A stretch of 39,969 nucleotides of DNA from an uncultured Bacilli bacterium (GTDB taxonomy: Bacteria; Bacillota_I; Bacilli_A; RF39; UBA660), in contig CANRDN010000018.1 of the NCBI GenBank assembly GCA_947629375.1, positions 1 through 39,969 on the forward strand, read 5' to 3'. Shown here piece after piece: positions 8,331-16,708 of the stretch. Position numbers and translations under genes: made by a program. Every line of letters starts with the position of its first letter. Position 1 is the first letter of the stretch. The notes beneath the pieces were generated by a model. That model ran no database searches. It saw nothing but the letters and a program-made list of their open reading frames with translations, and had not been told where the DNA came from.

Positions 8331-9741
8331 ATTTATTTAACATTTCTTCTAACTTAGTTGTAACAAGTACTGGATTAGCATTACCTTTAGTTTCTTTCAT
8401 TATTTGACCCATCAAGAATTTAATAGCTCTTTCATTTCCATTTTTGTAGTCTTCTACACTCTTTGTATTGTTTTCAAGAACATTATTAATGATCTCAATA
8501 AGTTCATCTTCACCCATCTCTTTGATATTGTGGTTTTCTAGAATTTCATCGATTGATTCTTCATTTTCCATAATATCTTCAATGATGTCTTTAAAGATTT
8601 TGCTATTTATTTTACCAGAATCAAGATACTTTACTACTGTTTCAAACTTTTCATCTGTTAGTTTTGTATCTTCAAGTTTCATCTCATACTTATTTAAGTA
8701 TGCTGCTACATCACCAAGAAGTAAGTTACTTGCAATAACTAGGTTAATCTTACCAATAAATTTATTTAAGTAATCTGATACAGTTCTATTTTGAATTATT
8801 TTTTCAACATTTACTTTACTAATTCCAGCATCTAGATAGATATTTCTTCTTTCTTCTGCTGACATTGGTAGATTTTTTCTTGTTTCTTCGATATATTCAT
8901 CAGTCAAATCGATAAATGGTATATCTGGTTCAGGAAAATAACGATAATCGTTTCCTGTTTCCTTAACTCTCATTAGGATAGTAGACATTGTTTTATCATC
9001 GAATCTTCTTGTTTGTTCTTTAAATGTTTCATTTTTTTCATAAAGAGCAATCTGTCTTTCTTCTTCGTACTTTATTGCTACTCCTACATTACTTATGGAA
9101 CCGATATTTTTTACTTCCACTTTCGTATTTAACTTATCTGTTTTACTAACTGAAACATTACAGTCACATCTCATACTTCCTTCTTCTATCTTACAATCTG
9201 ATACATCGGCATAAAGAAGTAATTCTCTTAACTTTTCAAGATATTTAACTGCTTCTTCAGCACTGTTCATATCAGCTTCTGTAACTATTTCGACAAGAGG
9301 TACTCCTGCTCTATTAAAGTCAAGGAGTGATGATTTGTCACTATGAATACTTTTACAAGTATCTTCCTCGATATGGATATCGTGTATTCTTATTTTTTTC
9401 TTACCATTTTCTGTATCTATTAGGACATATCCATCTACTCCAATAGGTGTTCTATTTTGAGTAATTTGATAGTTTTTAGGATTGTCTGGATAGAAATAAT
9501 TTTTTCTATCAAAGTGCATATGTTTATTTATTTTACAATTTAAGACAAGTGCTGCACGAAGTCCTAAATGAATTGCTTCTTCATTTACTGTTGGAAGTGT
9601 TCCCGGGTAACCTAAATCTATTACATTAGTACAAGTATTAGCCATTTTACCATAGTGATTAGCACTATTTGAAAACATCTTCGTCTTTGTTTTTAGTTCA
9701 GCGTGTACTTCTATTCCGACAGTTGTTTTATAGTTATTCAT
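8329..9741 (-). CDS. gatB: Asp/Glu-tRNA amidotransferase subunit B
   Basis: GatB binds misacylated Glu-tRNAGln or Asp-tRNAAsn and catalyses the kinase/transamidase step, receiving ammonia from GatA. The 470-aa sequence shows the family opening (TTVGIEVHAEL), the PGTLPTVN and RKNYFYPDNPKNYQITQ motifs, the DFNRAGVPLVEIVTE block, and the C-terminal helical plus YqeY-like tRNA-binding tail ending in GQIMKETKGNANP. Start 9741 is preferred because AGAGGTGG lies 5 nt upstream. It overlaps the gatA stop by 8 bp, indicating translational coupling. The operon implies that glutaminyl- and/or asparaginyl-tRNA is made indirectly. Confidence 0.96.
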   Translation of the reverse strand: MNNYKTTVGIEVHAELKTKTKMFSNSANHYGKMANTCTNVIDLGYPGTLPTVNEEAIHLGLRAALVLNCKINKHMHFDRKNYFYPDNPKNYQITQNRTPIGVDGYVLIDTENGKKKIRIHDIHIEEDTCKSIHSDKSSLLDFNRAGVPLVEIVTEADMNSAEEAVKYLEKLRELLLYADVSDCKIEEGSMRCDCNVSVSKTDKLNTKVEVKNIGSISNVGVAIKYEEERQIALYEKNETFKEQTRRFDDKTMSTILMRVKETGNDYRYFPEPDIPFIDLTDEYIEETRKNLPMSAEERRNIYLDAGISKVNVEKIIQNRTVSDYLNKFIGKINLVIASNLLLGDVAAYLNKYEMKLEDTKLTDEKFETVVKYLDSGKINSKIFKDIIEDIMENEESIDEILENHNIKEMGEDELIEIINNVLENNTKSVEDYKNGNERAIKFLMGQIMKETKGNANPVLVTTKLEEMLNK

Positions 9742-11191
9742 CTTTACCACCTCTTGGATCTAGATTTAGTTTTAATTCTTTTTCGATAAAAGATGCTAAT
9801 TTATACATTTTAGCTTCTTCAAAGAAGTTACCAATTATATGAAGTCCTACTGGTAAATGATTATTTGTAAATCCCATTGGAAGAGAAAGTCCAGGAAGTC
9901 CAGCCATATTTACAGGTATAACTAAGATATCATCTAAGAATGATTTAGATGGATCATTAAATTCTTCATTTATATCGTAAGCTTCAGTAGTTGTTGTAGG
10001 TCCAATTATAAAGTCGTATTTCTTGAATGCTTTTTCAAAACTTTTTTTGATGTCATCTCTTACACCCATTGCTTTATCGTAGTAAACATTGGCATTTTCC
10101 CCACTTAAAATGTAAGACCCTACCATTATTCTTCTTTTAACTTCATCACCAAAACCAATCTGTCTTGTTTTAGTATAAAGTTCTTCTAAGTCTTTTGGAT
10201 TCTCATAAGAATAACCATATTTGACTCCATCGAATCTAGCTAAGTTTCCACTTGCTTCTCCCATTGCTAATATTTGATATAAAGTAACAGCATTCTCAAT
10301 GTAATCTATATCGATATAGTCAACACTACATCCTTTATCTTTTAAAAGTTTAACTATTTCATTAAATTTATCTCTTACTTCTGAAGACACAATATCGGAT
10401 ACAAAATAATTAGGAACAGCTATTTTCATTCCTTTGATGTTTTCCCCAATAAATCTTGTGAAATCTTCTTCTTTTTTATCAGTACTTGTTAAGTCTTTAG
10501 GATCTTTTCCACAAAGAATGTTCAAAAGTTCAGCATTTTCTAAGACATTTCTCGTCATCGGACCAATTTGATCCATACTTGATGCAAACGCTACTAAACC
10601 ATATCTTGATACTCTACCATATGTTGGTTTCATTCCTACTATTCCACAGTGAGATGATGGTTGTCTAATAGATCCTCCTGTATCACTTCCCAAGGCAAGA
10701 GGTACTAATCTACCTGATACACAAGCAGCACTTCCTCCACTTGATCCTCCTGTTATTTTATCGAAGTTCCAAGGATTGTGTGGTGCTTTAAAATAACTTG
10801 TCTTACTACAAGAACCCATAGCAAACTCATCCATATTAGTTTTTCCTACTATAATCATATGTTTTTCATTTATTTTATCTATTACAGTAGCATTATAAAT
10901 AGGAACAAAATTTTCAAGTATTTTAGATGCACAAGTAGTTCTTAATCCTTCTGTACATATATTATCTTTAATAGCAATTGGAATTCCAAAGAATAAATTA
11001 TCTACTTCAAGATTTTCTAACTCTTTAGCTTTCTTTAAAGCTTCTTCTTTATTTAATGTAATAAAGCAATTTAAATCTTTATTTTTTTCTATTCTATCAA
11101 AAGCTTCTTCAACAAGGTCTATAGGTTTAATCTTTTTAGACTTTAATAATTTATGTAATTCTTCGATACTTTTATCTAAATACTTACTCAT
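9734..11191 (-). CDS. gatA: Asp/Glu-tRNA amidotransferase subunit A
   Basis: GatA is the glutaminase that frees ammonia for GatB. The 485-aa protein has the amidase signature with the Ser-cisSer-Lys triad: Lys in PIAIKDNI (about residue 72), the Gly/Ser-rich stretch TGGSSGGSAA (about 147-156) and the nucleophile Ser in SDTGGSIRQP (about 169-178). Length and termini match the family. Its ATG lies inside the last codons of gatC (8-bp overlap) and its end overlaps gatB, so the three subunits are coupled in the order C-A-B. Confidence 0.97.
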   Translation of the reverse strand: MSKYLDKSIEELHKLLKSKKIKPIDLVEEAFDRIEKNKDLNCFITLNKEEALKKAKELENLEVDNLFFGIPIAIKDNICTEGLRTTCASKILENFVPIYNATVIDKINEKHMIIVGKTNMDEFAMGSCSKTSYFKAPHNPWNFDKITGGSSGGSAACVSGRLVPLALGSDTGGSIRQPSSHCGIVGMKPTYGRVSRYGLVAFASSMDQIGPMTRNVLENAELLNILCGKDPKDLTSTDKKEEDFTRFIGENIKGMKIAVPNYFVSDIVSSEVRDKFNEIVKLLKDKGCSVDYIDIDYIENAVTLYQILAMGEASGNLARFDGVKYGYSYENPKDLEELYTKTRQIGFGDEVKRRIMVGSYILSGENANVYYDKAMGVRDDIKKSFEKAFKKYDFIIGPTTTTEAYDINEEFNDPSKSFLDDILVIPVNMAGLPGLSLPMGFTNNHLPVGLHIIGNFFEEAKMYKLASFIEKELKLNLDPRGGKDE

Positions 11192-11477
11192 TTAACATCA
11201 CCGGTACTTCCACAAAATTTCCTGTTGAATGAGGAACATTTTTCATAACAGTTTTATATTCTAACATTTTTCCTTCACTATCTTCTCTTAATGGAGCATT
11301 ATGATCAACTGGTGAAATAAGCATTTCTTCATCATAATCTTTAACATCTTTAATTTTGTCGATATCATCCATAAGTTTCTTTAGTTGTACTCTAAATTTT
11401 TCAATTTCATCTTCTTCTAGATTTATTCTTGCTAAATGAGCAACATGTAAAACTTCTTCTCGTGATAACTTATCCAT
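11184..11477 (-). CDS. gatC: Asp/Glu-tRNA amidotransferase subunit C
   Basis: GatC (97 aa) wraps around GatA and stabilises the A-B interface. It has the typical start (LSREEVLHVAHLARINLEEDEIEKF), the central helix, and the ISPVDHNAPLREDS segment seen across the family. It is the first gene of the operon. The ribosome binding site AAGGAG lies 7-8 nt before the ATG and an extended -10 promoter lies about 27 bp upstream. Confidence 0.95.
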   Translation of the reverse strand: MDKLSREEVLHVAHLARINLEEDEIEKFRVQLKKLMDDIDKIKDVKDYDEEMLISPVDHNAPLREDSEGKMLEYKTVMKNVPHSTGNFVEVPVMLNE

Positions 11478-11503
11478 AATATCACTCCTTTTTTCATTAC
11501 AAT

Positions 11504-11512
11504 ATTATAACA
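11504..11512 (-). promoter_or_regulatory. Extended -10 promoter of gatCAB
   Basis: The minus strand reads TGTTATAAT, a perfect extended -10, about 27 bp upstream of gatC. No good -35 element is visible. Confidence 0.6.
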
Positions 11513-11599
11513 TACAAAATTATAATTTAAAGTATATTTAAGTATTTAATTTTATTCACATTTTTTTACATTATAAGAGAAAATATCCACTTATATTTG

Positions 11600-11628
11600 T
11601 TGATAAAATTGACTTTGTGATTTATATT
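11600..11628 (+). promoter_or_regulatory. Sigma-A promoter of the diaminopentanoate dehydrogenase-like gene
   Basis: TTGATA (11600-11605) and TATATT (11623-11628) are 17 bp apart, giving a leader of only about 14 nt that begins just before the AGGAGG site. Confidence 0.65.
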
Positions 11629-11648
11629 TGAGTTACATAGGAGGAGAT

Positions 11649-12725
11649 ATGAACAGAAAGATAAGAGTAGTGCAATATGGTGTAGGAAAGATGAGTTTAT
11701 ACACTATGAGATATGCTCTTGAGAAGGGGTGCGAGATTGTAGGTGCAATCGATATTAATCCTGAAATAATTGGAAAAGATTTATCCCTTATTTTAGGTGG
11801 AAATCCTACTGGAGTAGTTATAACATCTGTAAATGATGCTGAAAGGATGTTAAAAGAGACTAAACCAGATATATGTATTGTAACTACAATGAGTTTATTT
11901 AATGATGTGTATCATTCTCTTGAGATGTGTGCAAAACTTGGAATTAATGCAATTACAACATGCGAAGAAGCATTTTACCCATTAAATTCTAATCCAGTTT
12001 CAACAAAAGCTATTAATGCAATAGCAAAACAAACTGGATGTACAATTACTGGTAGTGGTTATCAAGATGTTTATTGGGGAGAGTTAATTGCAGCTATTGC
12101 TTCTTCTACTCAAAGAATTACTAAAATAAAAGGTAGTTCAAGTTATAATGTAGAAGAATATGGTATTGCACTTGCAGAAGCCCATGGAGCTGGGCTTACC
12201 CTAGACGAATTCGAAGAAAAAATTGCATCACTTGATAATATGAGTGACGAAGAAAGAAAACAAAAAATTGATAATTGCGAATTCGCACCTTCTTATATGT
12301 GGAATGTTAACGGATGGTTAGCTGAAAAATTAGGCCTAACAGTTAATGGTCAAACACAGAAATGTGTACCGCAAACTCACAGTGAAGATTTAGAGTCAGT
12401 TACATTAGGTATGACAATTCCAAAGGGAAATGCCACTGGAATGAGTGCTGTCGTTACAACTACAACAGAAGAAGGTATTACAATTGAATCAGAATGTATA
12501 GGAAAAGTTTATTCAAAAGATGATTTTGATAAAAACGAATGGACTGTTTATGGAGAGCCTGATACAACAATAGTTGTAAATAGACCTGCTACTGTAGAAC
12601 TTACATGTGCTACGATAGTGAACAGAATTCCAGACGTTATAAATGCCGAGCCTGGATACGTAACAACAGACCGTATCGGAAGTCCTACATTAAAAACTAA
12701 ACCATTAAACGAATATGTTAAATAG
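11649..12725 (+). CDS. 2,4-diaminopentanoate dehydrogenase-like oxidoreductase
   Basis: The 358-aa protein has an N-terminal Rossmann domain resembling DapB (VVQYGVGKMS at 6-15, then EIVGAIDINPEIIGKDL) and a C-terminal domain of the clostridial 2,4-diaminopentanoate dehydrogenase type (GSGYQDVYWGEL, and GEPDTTIVVNRP near the end). That enzyme, called Ord in ornithine fermentation, deaminates 2,4-diaminopentanoate with NAD(P)+. None of the partner genes (aminomutase OraS/OraE, racemase, thiolase-like OrtAB) is in this window, so a different amine substrate is possible. Start at 11649 follows AGGAGG; an in-frame TTG at 11628 would overlap the promoter -10. Confidence 0.78.
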   Translation: MNRKIRVVQYGVGKMSLYTMRYALEKGCEIVGAIDINPEIIGKDLSLILGGNPTGVVITSVNDAERMLKETKPDICIVTTMSLFNDVYHSLEMCAKLGINAITTCEEAFYPLNSNPVSTKAINAIAKQTGCTITGSGYQDVYWGELIAAIASSTQRITKIKGSSSYNVEEYGIALAEAHGAGLTLDEFEEKIASLDNMSDEERKQKIDNCEFAPSYMWNVNGWLAEKLGLTVNGQTQKCVPQTHSEDLESVTLGMTIPKGNATGMSAVVTTTTEEGITIESECIGKVYSKDDFDKNEWTVYGEPDTTIVVNRPATVELTCATIVNRIPDVINAEPGYVTTDRIGSPTLKTKPLNEYVK

Positions 12726-12729
12726 GTAG

Positions 12730-12760
12730 AAAAAAAGAGGTTACTGGGCAACCTCTTTTA
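12730..12760. repeat. Left copy of 31-bp direct repeat, also a bidirectional terminator
   Basis: Seven A, then GAGGTT, ACTGGGC, AACCTC and TTTTA. The hairpin (GAGGTT/AACCTC with flanking A/T) works as a terminator in both directions: for the dehydrogenase gene on the plus strand and, with seven T, for the cassette on the minus strand. The identical 31 bp recur at 15879-15909, and the match extends to about 36 bp with one mismatch. Confidence 0.9.
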
Positions 12761-13074
12761 ATTTTGCTTAAAATATGTAATAGACTTTTTATATTTTATT
12801 AAAGGAATCAATAGCATCCAAGATTTTATATATGCTAGTATGTGGATTTGACTTTATTAAGTCTTCTTTATATGCCCGTTTACTTTACCTATTTTTTTTA
12901 CATCTTGTCTATTATGAATTTCAATTTATTATTTCTATAGTGTATTAAATATCATATTTCAAATGTTGGAGCGGTTGTGGAAGATATCTACAGCTTTCAC
13001 TCATAACGATTTGATATATATAATATCAATTTCTAAGTATTTTTTTCTTTTTAAAGTTTTTTATTAAAAATTGA
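12761..13074. other. Non-coding stretch, no gene seen
   Basis: About 310 bp between the left repeat and the YhcG gene. It is AT-rich and has stops in all frames. A small GC-richer patch (about 12966-13008, containing GGAGCGGTTGTGG) has no recognisable structure. It may be what remains of a lost gene 3' of the cassette, or unused spacer. Confidence 0.5.
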
Positions 13075-14094
13075 TTAATTTTCTTTTTTAGTTTCATTTA
13101 AAACTTTCTCAACTTCATTAATTAATTGTTCTTTATCAGGAATATAGTAAGTATAAGTTGAAGAAAAAACATTATTCGAAAGTCCACCTAAGGCATAATC
13201 AATTGCAATATCTTTTTTACTTTTACAAAGAATTATTCCTATTGGTTTATTATCTTCTTTATCATTTATTTCTTGATTATAGTAATTTAGATACATATTC
13301 ATTTGTCCCGCATATTCTGCTTTCATTTGTCCTATTTTTAAATCAATTAAAACATAACATTTTAATATTTTATTATAAAACACCATATCAACATAATAAT
13401 GAGTATTTCCTAAGGTAATTCTTTGTTGAGTCCCAACAAACATAAAACCTTTACCTAACTCAAGTAAAAATTCTTCAATATGTTTTACTAACTTTTGTTC
13501 TAAATCTTTTTCTAAAATTGGTTTATTTTCTTTAACTCCTAAAAATTCAAACACATAAGGTTCTTTTAGTACATCTTCAGGCGTATTAAGTGTTTGTCCA
13601 ATTTTTGATAATTCATAAACTTTTTTCTTATTGTTTTTTCCTTCAGAAAGTAGTAATCTTTCAAATAAAGAAGTTTCTAACTGTCTTTTTAATTCTCGTA
13701 CACTCCAGTTAGAATCAATACATTCCTTTTCATAAAAGTTTCGTTCATCAACATTATCAATACTTAATAATTCACAATAATGAGACCAACTCAATTTTCC
13801 AGACACTGTCTGGAATTTTGGATAAGTTATATAAAGTTTACGCATATTGAATAAATTGCTAACAGAAAAGCCTGATCCTAAAATTTTTCTTAATTCCTTA
13901 GAAAGTTCTTTCATAATTTGTTTTCCATATTCTGCTTTAATATTACCATTTTGTTCATTTTCAACAATAATTCTTCCAACATTCCAATAAGCATACAGCA
14001 TAGTATTGTTTACTTCATAAGACACCTTTTTTCTGCTACTCAAAATAATATCTTTAATTTCTTGAATCATTTTATTGTTGTATTTTTCTAACAT
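13075..14094 (-). CDS. YhcG/DUF1016 family PD-(D/E)xK nuclease
   Basis: The 339-aa protein has both halves of the family: the N-terminal DUF1016_N helical domain (about 1-150; YWNVGRIIVENEQNG, then SWSHYCELLSIDN) and the C-terminal nuclease domain (about 180-335). The nuclease core is seen in the order FVGTQQRITLGNTHYYVDMVFYN, YVLIDLKIG (D-x-K form of the motif) and AGQMNMYLNYY. Members are found in defence islands, next to type I restriction and abortive infection genes; their exact activity is poorly known. The ribosome binding site AAGGAG lies 5 nt before the ATG. It is the last gene of the cassette, 69 bp after the shortened rloB, with a hairpin in the gap. Confidence 0.88.
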   Translation of the reverse strand: MLEKYNNKMIQEIKDIILSSRKKVSYEVNNTMLYAYWNVGRIIVENEQNGNIKAEYGKQIMKELSKELRKILGSGFSVSNLFNMRKLYITYPKFQTVSGKLSWSHYCELLSIDNVDERNFYEKECIDSNWSVRELKRQLETSLFERLLLSEGKNNKKKVYELSKIGQTLNTPEDVLKEPYVFEFLGVKENKPILEKDLEQKLVKHIEEFLLELGKGFMFVGTQQRITLGNTHYYVDMVFYNKILKCYVLIDLKIGQMKAEYAGQMNMYLNYYNQEINDKEDNKPIGIILCKSKKDIAIDYALGGLSNNVFSSTYTYYIPDKEQLINEVEKVLNETKKEN

Positions 14095-14110
14095 AATTGC
14101 TCCTTTCTAA

Positions 14111-14136
14111 GATTAGTAAGACACATCTGACTAATC
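14111..14136. promoter_or_regulatory. Hairpin before the YhcG gene
   Basis: GATTAGT (14111-14117) pairs with ACTAATC (14130-14136), with three more pairs inside and a four-base loop. On the minus strand no T tract follows, so it is not a terminator in the gene direction. It ends about 9 nt before the ribosome binding site and could affect translation, RNA processing or mRNA stability. Confidence 0.45.
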
Positions 14137-14163
14137 CTTTTTATTTAAAATTCTAATAATATT

Positions 14164-14493
14164 TTATAATATAAATTGCCAAATAATGTTAATATTAGTT
14201 AATTTTCTGATTATTTTGTTTATCTCATCTATTCTTCTATCATTTAAATCTGTATCTAACACTAAAAATATTCTTACATTATCTTCTGATTTAATATCTT
14301 CGTTTTGAATATATTTTAATAAATCTATTAACATCCCTTTTGGATCTGTGCTATTTCCTGTTGAAAATTGTATTCTTAAATCTCTAGTACGATAATTTCT
14401 AAAATAATAGTACTCTGAAGACTTTGTTCCTCCTTCGGAACATATTACAATTAATGGTCTTTTTTGTTGTTTCTTTAGTTGTCTTCTAGCCAT
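14164..14493 (-). CDS. RloB/AbiLii-like TOPRIM protein, shortened at the C-terminus
   Basis: The 109-aa product matches the N-terminal half of RloB-like proteins, which are usually about 200 aa. It keeps the TOPRIM-type acidic residues: Glu20 in ICSEGGTKSSEYYYF and the DxD of FLVLDTDLND (Asp80, Asp82). Where family members continue with a segment containing a conserved Phe-Glu-Trp region, this one ends abruptly in NIIWQFIL and a stop. The ATG overlaps the end of the ATPase gene by 19 bp, so the pair is translationally coupled as in AbiL-type systems. Either the missing half was deleted or this is a functional short form. It may be inactive. Confidence 0.75.
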   Translation of the reverse strand: MARRQLKKQQKRPLIVICSEGGTKSSEYYYFRNYRTRDLRIQFSTGNSTDPKGMLIDLLKYIQNEDIKSEDNVRIFLVLDTDLNDRRIDEINKIIRKLTNINIIWQFIL

Positions 14494-15743
14494 AAATCAA
14501 TATCTCTTATAAATGGAATTGCTCCATATCTACCATTAATATAACCTTTCTCTATGTTTTCTTCTTTTCTCACAGGAAATGAATCAAGTGGATATAAATC
14601 AGAAATACCAGTTTTGGAATTTTTTTCAGTAAACCAAATCTGATCTCTTCTTAATAATTCAAGATTTAATAAATTTGTAGCATGTGTCATAAATATTAGC
14701 TGACTATTTGCTTTATTAATTTCCTTATTATTAAACAATTTTATGATAAACTCTACTAACGCTGGATGCATACTTTTTTCTAGTTCATCAACAATTATTA
14801 TTTTAGTGTTTTCAAAGGATCTTTTTAAGAATGGTGCTAAGGCAAATAAGACACGAGTACCTGATGACTCATCACTAAAATTCAATTTATAATAGTGTGA
14901 ATTATTATTTTCATCTACTACTTCATGTTCTAATTCAATATTTACATCAGACATTTTAAATGTTCCATTTGTTCTAGCAAGAGGTGGAATAAACATATCC
15001 ATCATTCTAGTATCCATATCTTTTTCTTCATAATCAACATTTATATCTTTAATTAAAATATCAGCTTCTTTTAATAATTTTAAGGCAAATTCTTTTAGAT
15101 TATTGTTATTGCTACTATACTCTTTTAAATCTTGATCTGAAATATTATTAAAAGAATCATATGTATCTATGTCACTACTGAACCATAAATATGCATCTTT
15201 AGTTTTTTCATAGTTCCAATTTGTTGCAGTTGATAAAAATAATTTGTTTTCCGTGTTTTTAGCTTTCAATGACTCTAATTTATTTTTATCACTATTAAAT
15301 TCGTATATGTCTGTGTTAGTTCTTGTAAAAATATTCGTTGGTTTCTGAGTATAATAAGCATCTAAAATTTCATCGTAGATTCTATCTGCATCAGCACTAA
15401 AATAGTATCTATATTTGACATCATTTGCAATAAAGAAAAATTCAAACTCACTAGGACTATTTTTAGTTGTTTCATCAAATAAAAATGGTTTTAAAAAACT
15501 CCATTTACTTCCTACTGGAATTATATTAGAATTCCTTACCATAAGTATTGCACAAGTGAAAGCTTTTAATAAGTTAGATTTACCAGAAGCATTTGCTCCA
15601 TATATAGTTACTGTTTTCAATAAATCTAATCCATATTTTGTAACTACATTATCAAGGTTTTCGTCTCCATTGCCTTTTTCCATTGATAATATTACTTTAT
15701 CTTTAAATGATAAAAAGTTTTTAACACTAAATTCAATGAGCAT
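14475..15743 (-). CDS. AAA_15/ABC-type ATPase, RloA/AbiLi-like defence protein
   Basis: The 422-aa protein is an SMC/ABC-related ATPase of the AAA_15/AAA_21 group. It has the opening MLIEFSVKNFLSFKD, Walker A GANASGKS (about 49-56), an ABC-signature-like SDESSGTRVLFALAPFL, Walker B KIIIVDELEKSMHPALV and a switch His in FMTHATNLL. With the RloB-type gene overlapping its end, it resembles two-gene phage defence systems in which an ATPase sensor controls a TOPRIM effector (AbiL; PARIS is a related arrangement). All ATPase motifs are intact. Start 15743 is chosen from GGAGGGG located 6 nt upstream; a TTG 15 bases earlier overlaps that site. Confidence 0.88.
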   Translation of the reverse strand: MLIEFSVKNFLSFKDKVILSMEKGNGDENLDNVVTKYGLDLLKTVTIYGANASGKSNLLKAFTCAILMVRNSNIIPVGSKWSFLKPFLFDETTKNSPSEFEFFFIANDVKYRYYFSADADRIYDEILDAYYTQKPTNIFTRTNTDIYEFNSDKNKLESLKAKNTENKLFLSTATNWNYEKTKDAYLWFSSDIDTYDSFNNISDQDLKEYSSNNNNLKEFALKLLKEADILIKDINVDYEEKDMDTRMMDMFIPPLARTNGTFKMSDVNIELEHEVVDENNNSHYYKLNFSDESSGTRVLFALAPFLKRSFENTKIIIVDELEKSMHPALVEFIIKLFNNKEINKANSQLIFMTHATNLLNLELLRRDQIWFTEKNSKTGISDLYPLDSFPVRKEENIEKGYINGRYGAIPFIRDIDLWLEDN

Positions 15744-15843
15744 AATTATCCCCTCCAATAATATTATAATCTATTTCAAGCAAAAATGTGATTATTTTTT
15801 CATTTTTTGCAGTTTTTATGCATTTTTACAAATAATATTGTGT

Positions 15844-15872
15844 ATTTTAACTATTATTATTACATTTGTCAA
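15844..15872 (-). promoter_or_regulatory. Strong promoter of the RloAB-YhcG cassette
   Basis: On the minus strand TTGACA (15867-15872) and TAAAAT (15844-15849) are exactly 17 bp apart. Transcription would start near 15837, leaving an AT-rich leader of about 95 nt. The promoter begins only 6 bp from the right direct repeat. A second TATAAT lies about 12 bp from the ribosome binding site. Confidence 0.7.
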
Positions 15873-15878
15873 TACAAT

Positions 15879-15909
15879 AAAAAAAGAGGTTACTGGGCAA
15901 CCTCTTTTA
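15879..15909. repeat. Right copy of 31-bp direct repeat, also a bidirectional terminator
   Basis: Identical over 31 bp to 12730-12760. Here the hairpin with its run of seven T ends the DUF421 gene on the minus strand. After the repeat, TTTTG is shared with the left copy, and an AAAATATGT motif occurs a little further on in both flanks. Confidence 0.9.
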
Positions 15910-15968
15910 CTTTTGAGTAAATTTATTGTTGTAAAATATGTTATAAGTTCAAGAATTATTTTAAATAT

Positions 15969-16676
15969 TTATTCTAAATTTCCATATTTGTTCAAAGGTA
16001 CATTTTTTTCATAAATCGTTAATTTCTCATTAGAATCACAGAATACTAATAAAAGATTGTTAACATCTTTGTAATGTAAATTTTCTAGTCTTTTTAACAA
16101 CCATTTTTCATCTTTATTGATACTTTTTAAATTGTTTTTCATTATTTTTCCATCGATTATAACATTTGTGCATATTCCATTATAGTTAGTTTTCAACTTT
16201 ATATCGTTTGGAGTTAGCGGCTTATATTGTGATTTAGGAAGAAAACTTATTTTACCATTATCTTCCATAATGGCATATTCAATTTCAGATAAATCAAAGT
16301 ACCCAGAAATTCTTGCTTCTTCAAGTAAATCGTTTATGTCTATTCTTGTCTTCTTTAAAGACTGTTCTATTATCTTTCCGTTTTTAATTATTATTGTAGG
16401 CGTTCCACCAATTAATCTTCTTAAGATGATACTTTTAGATGTTAGTAAAGAAACACATATTGCTATAAAAGAATATATTCCCATTGCTATTATTCCATCC
16501 CAAAAGATTACTTCTTTATTGACAGTCATCTCAGCTACGACATTACCAATTGATATTCCAATTACATAATCAAACATATTTAACTGATTAATCTGTTTTT
16601 TTCCCAGTGCCTTAGTAAAAATAAAAAGTGCAAATAAAGAGCCAACTGCTTTTACGATAAGCATTAAAAAGTCCAT
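15969..16676 (-). CDS. DUF421 (YetF-like) membrane protein
   Basis: The 235-aa protein has three membrane helices in the first 75 residues and a soluble C-terminal part. The DUF421 signatures are present: GKKQINQLNMFDYVIGISIGNV (about 25-46), then the linker after helix 3 with RRLIGGTPTIIIKNGKI, and LLEEARISGYFDLSEIEYAIMEDNGKISFLPK. YetF-type proteins are membrane proteins of unclear function, and some belong to the spore regulons of Bacillus. The ribosome binding site AAGGTGAT lies 5 nt upstream. It lies 32 bp downstream of fhs and may be cotranscribed with it. Confidence 0.9.
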   Translation of the reverse strand: MDFLMLIVKAVGSLFALFIFTKALGKKQINQLNMFDYVIGISIGNVVAEMTVNKEVIFWDGIIAMGIYSFIAICVSLLTSKSIILRRLIGGTPTIIIKNGKIIEQSLKKTRIDINDLLEEARISGYFDLSEIEYAIMEDNGKISFLPKSQYKPLTPNDIKLKTNYNGICTNVIIDGKIMKNNLKSINKDEKWLLKRLENLHYKDVNNLLLVFCDSNEKLTIYEKNVPLNKYGNLE

Positions 16677-16708
16677 AATATCACCTTTTATATTATGGAC
16701 TTATATTT

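Noticed and set aside
11628-11648. TTG start upstream of the dehydrogenase-like gene
   Set aside because: It overlaps the promoter -10 element and would lie before the AGGAGG site; the ATG at 11649 is correctly placed.
14111-14136. Hairpin before YhcG as a terminator
   Set aside because: On the minus strand it is followed by TTAGAAAGG and not by a T tract; a T tract exists only on the plus strand, where no transcript is expected.
15415-16014. Long plus-strand open frame of 199 codons
   Set aside because: It runs antisense through the intact ATPase gene and across the promoter and right repeat, has no ribosome binding site, and its product has no sensible composition.
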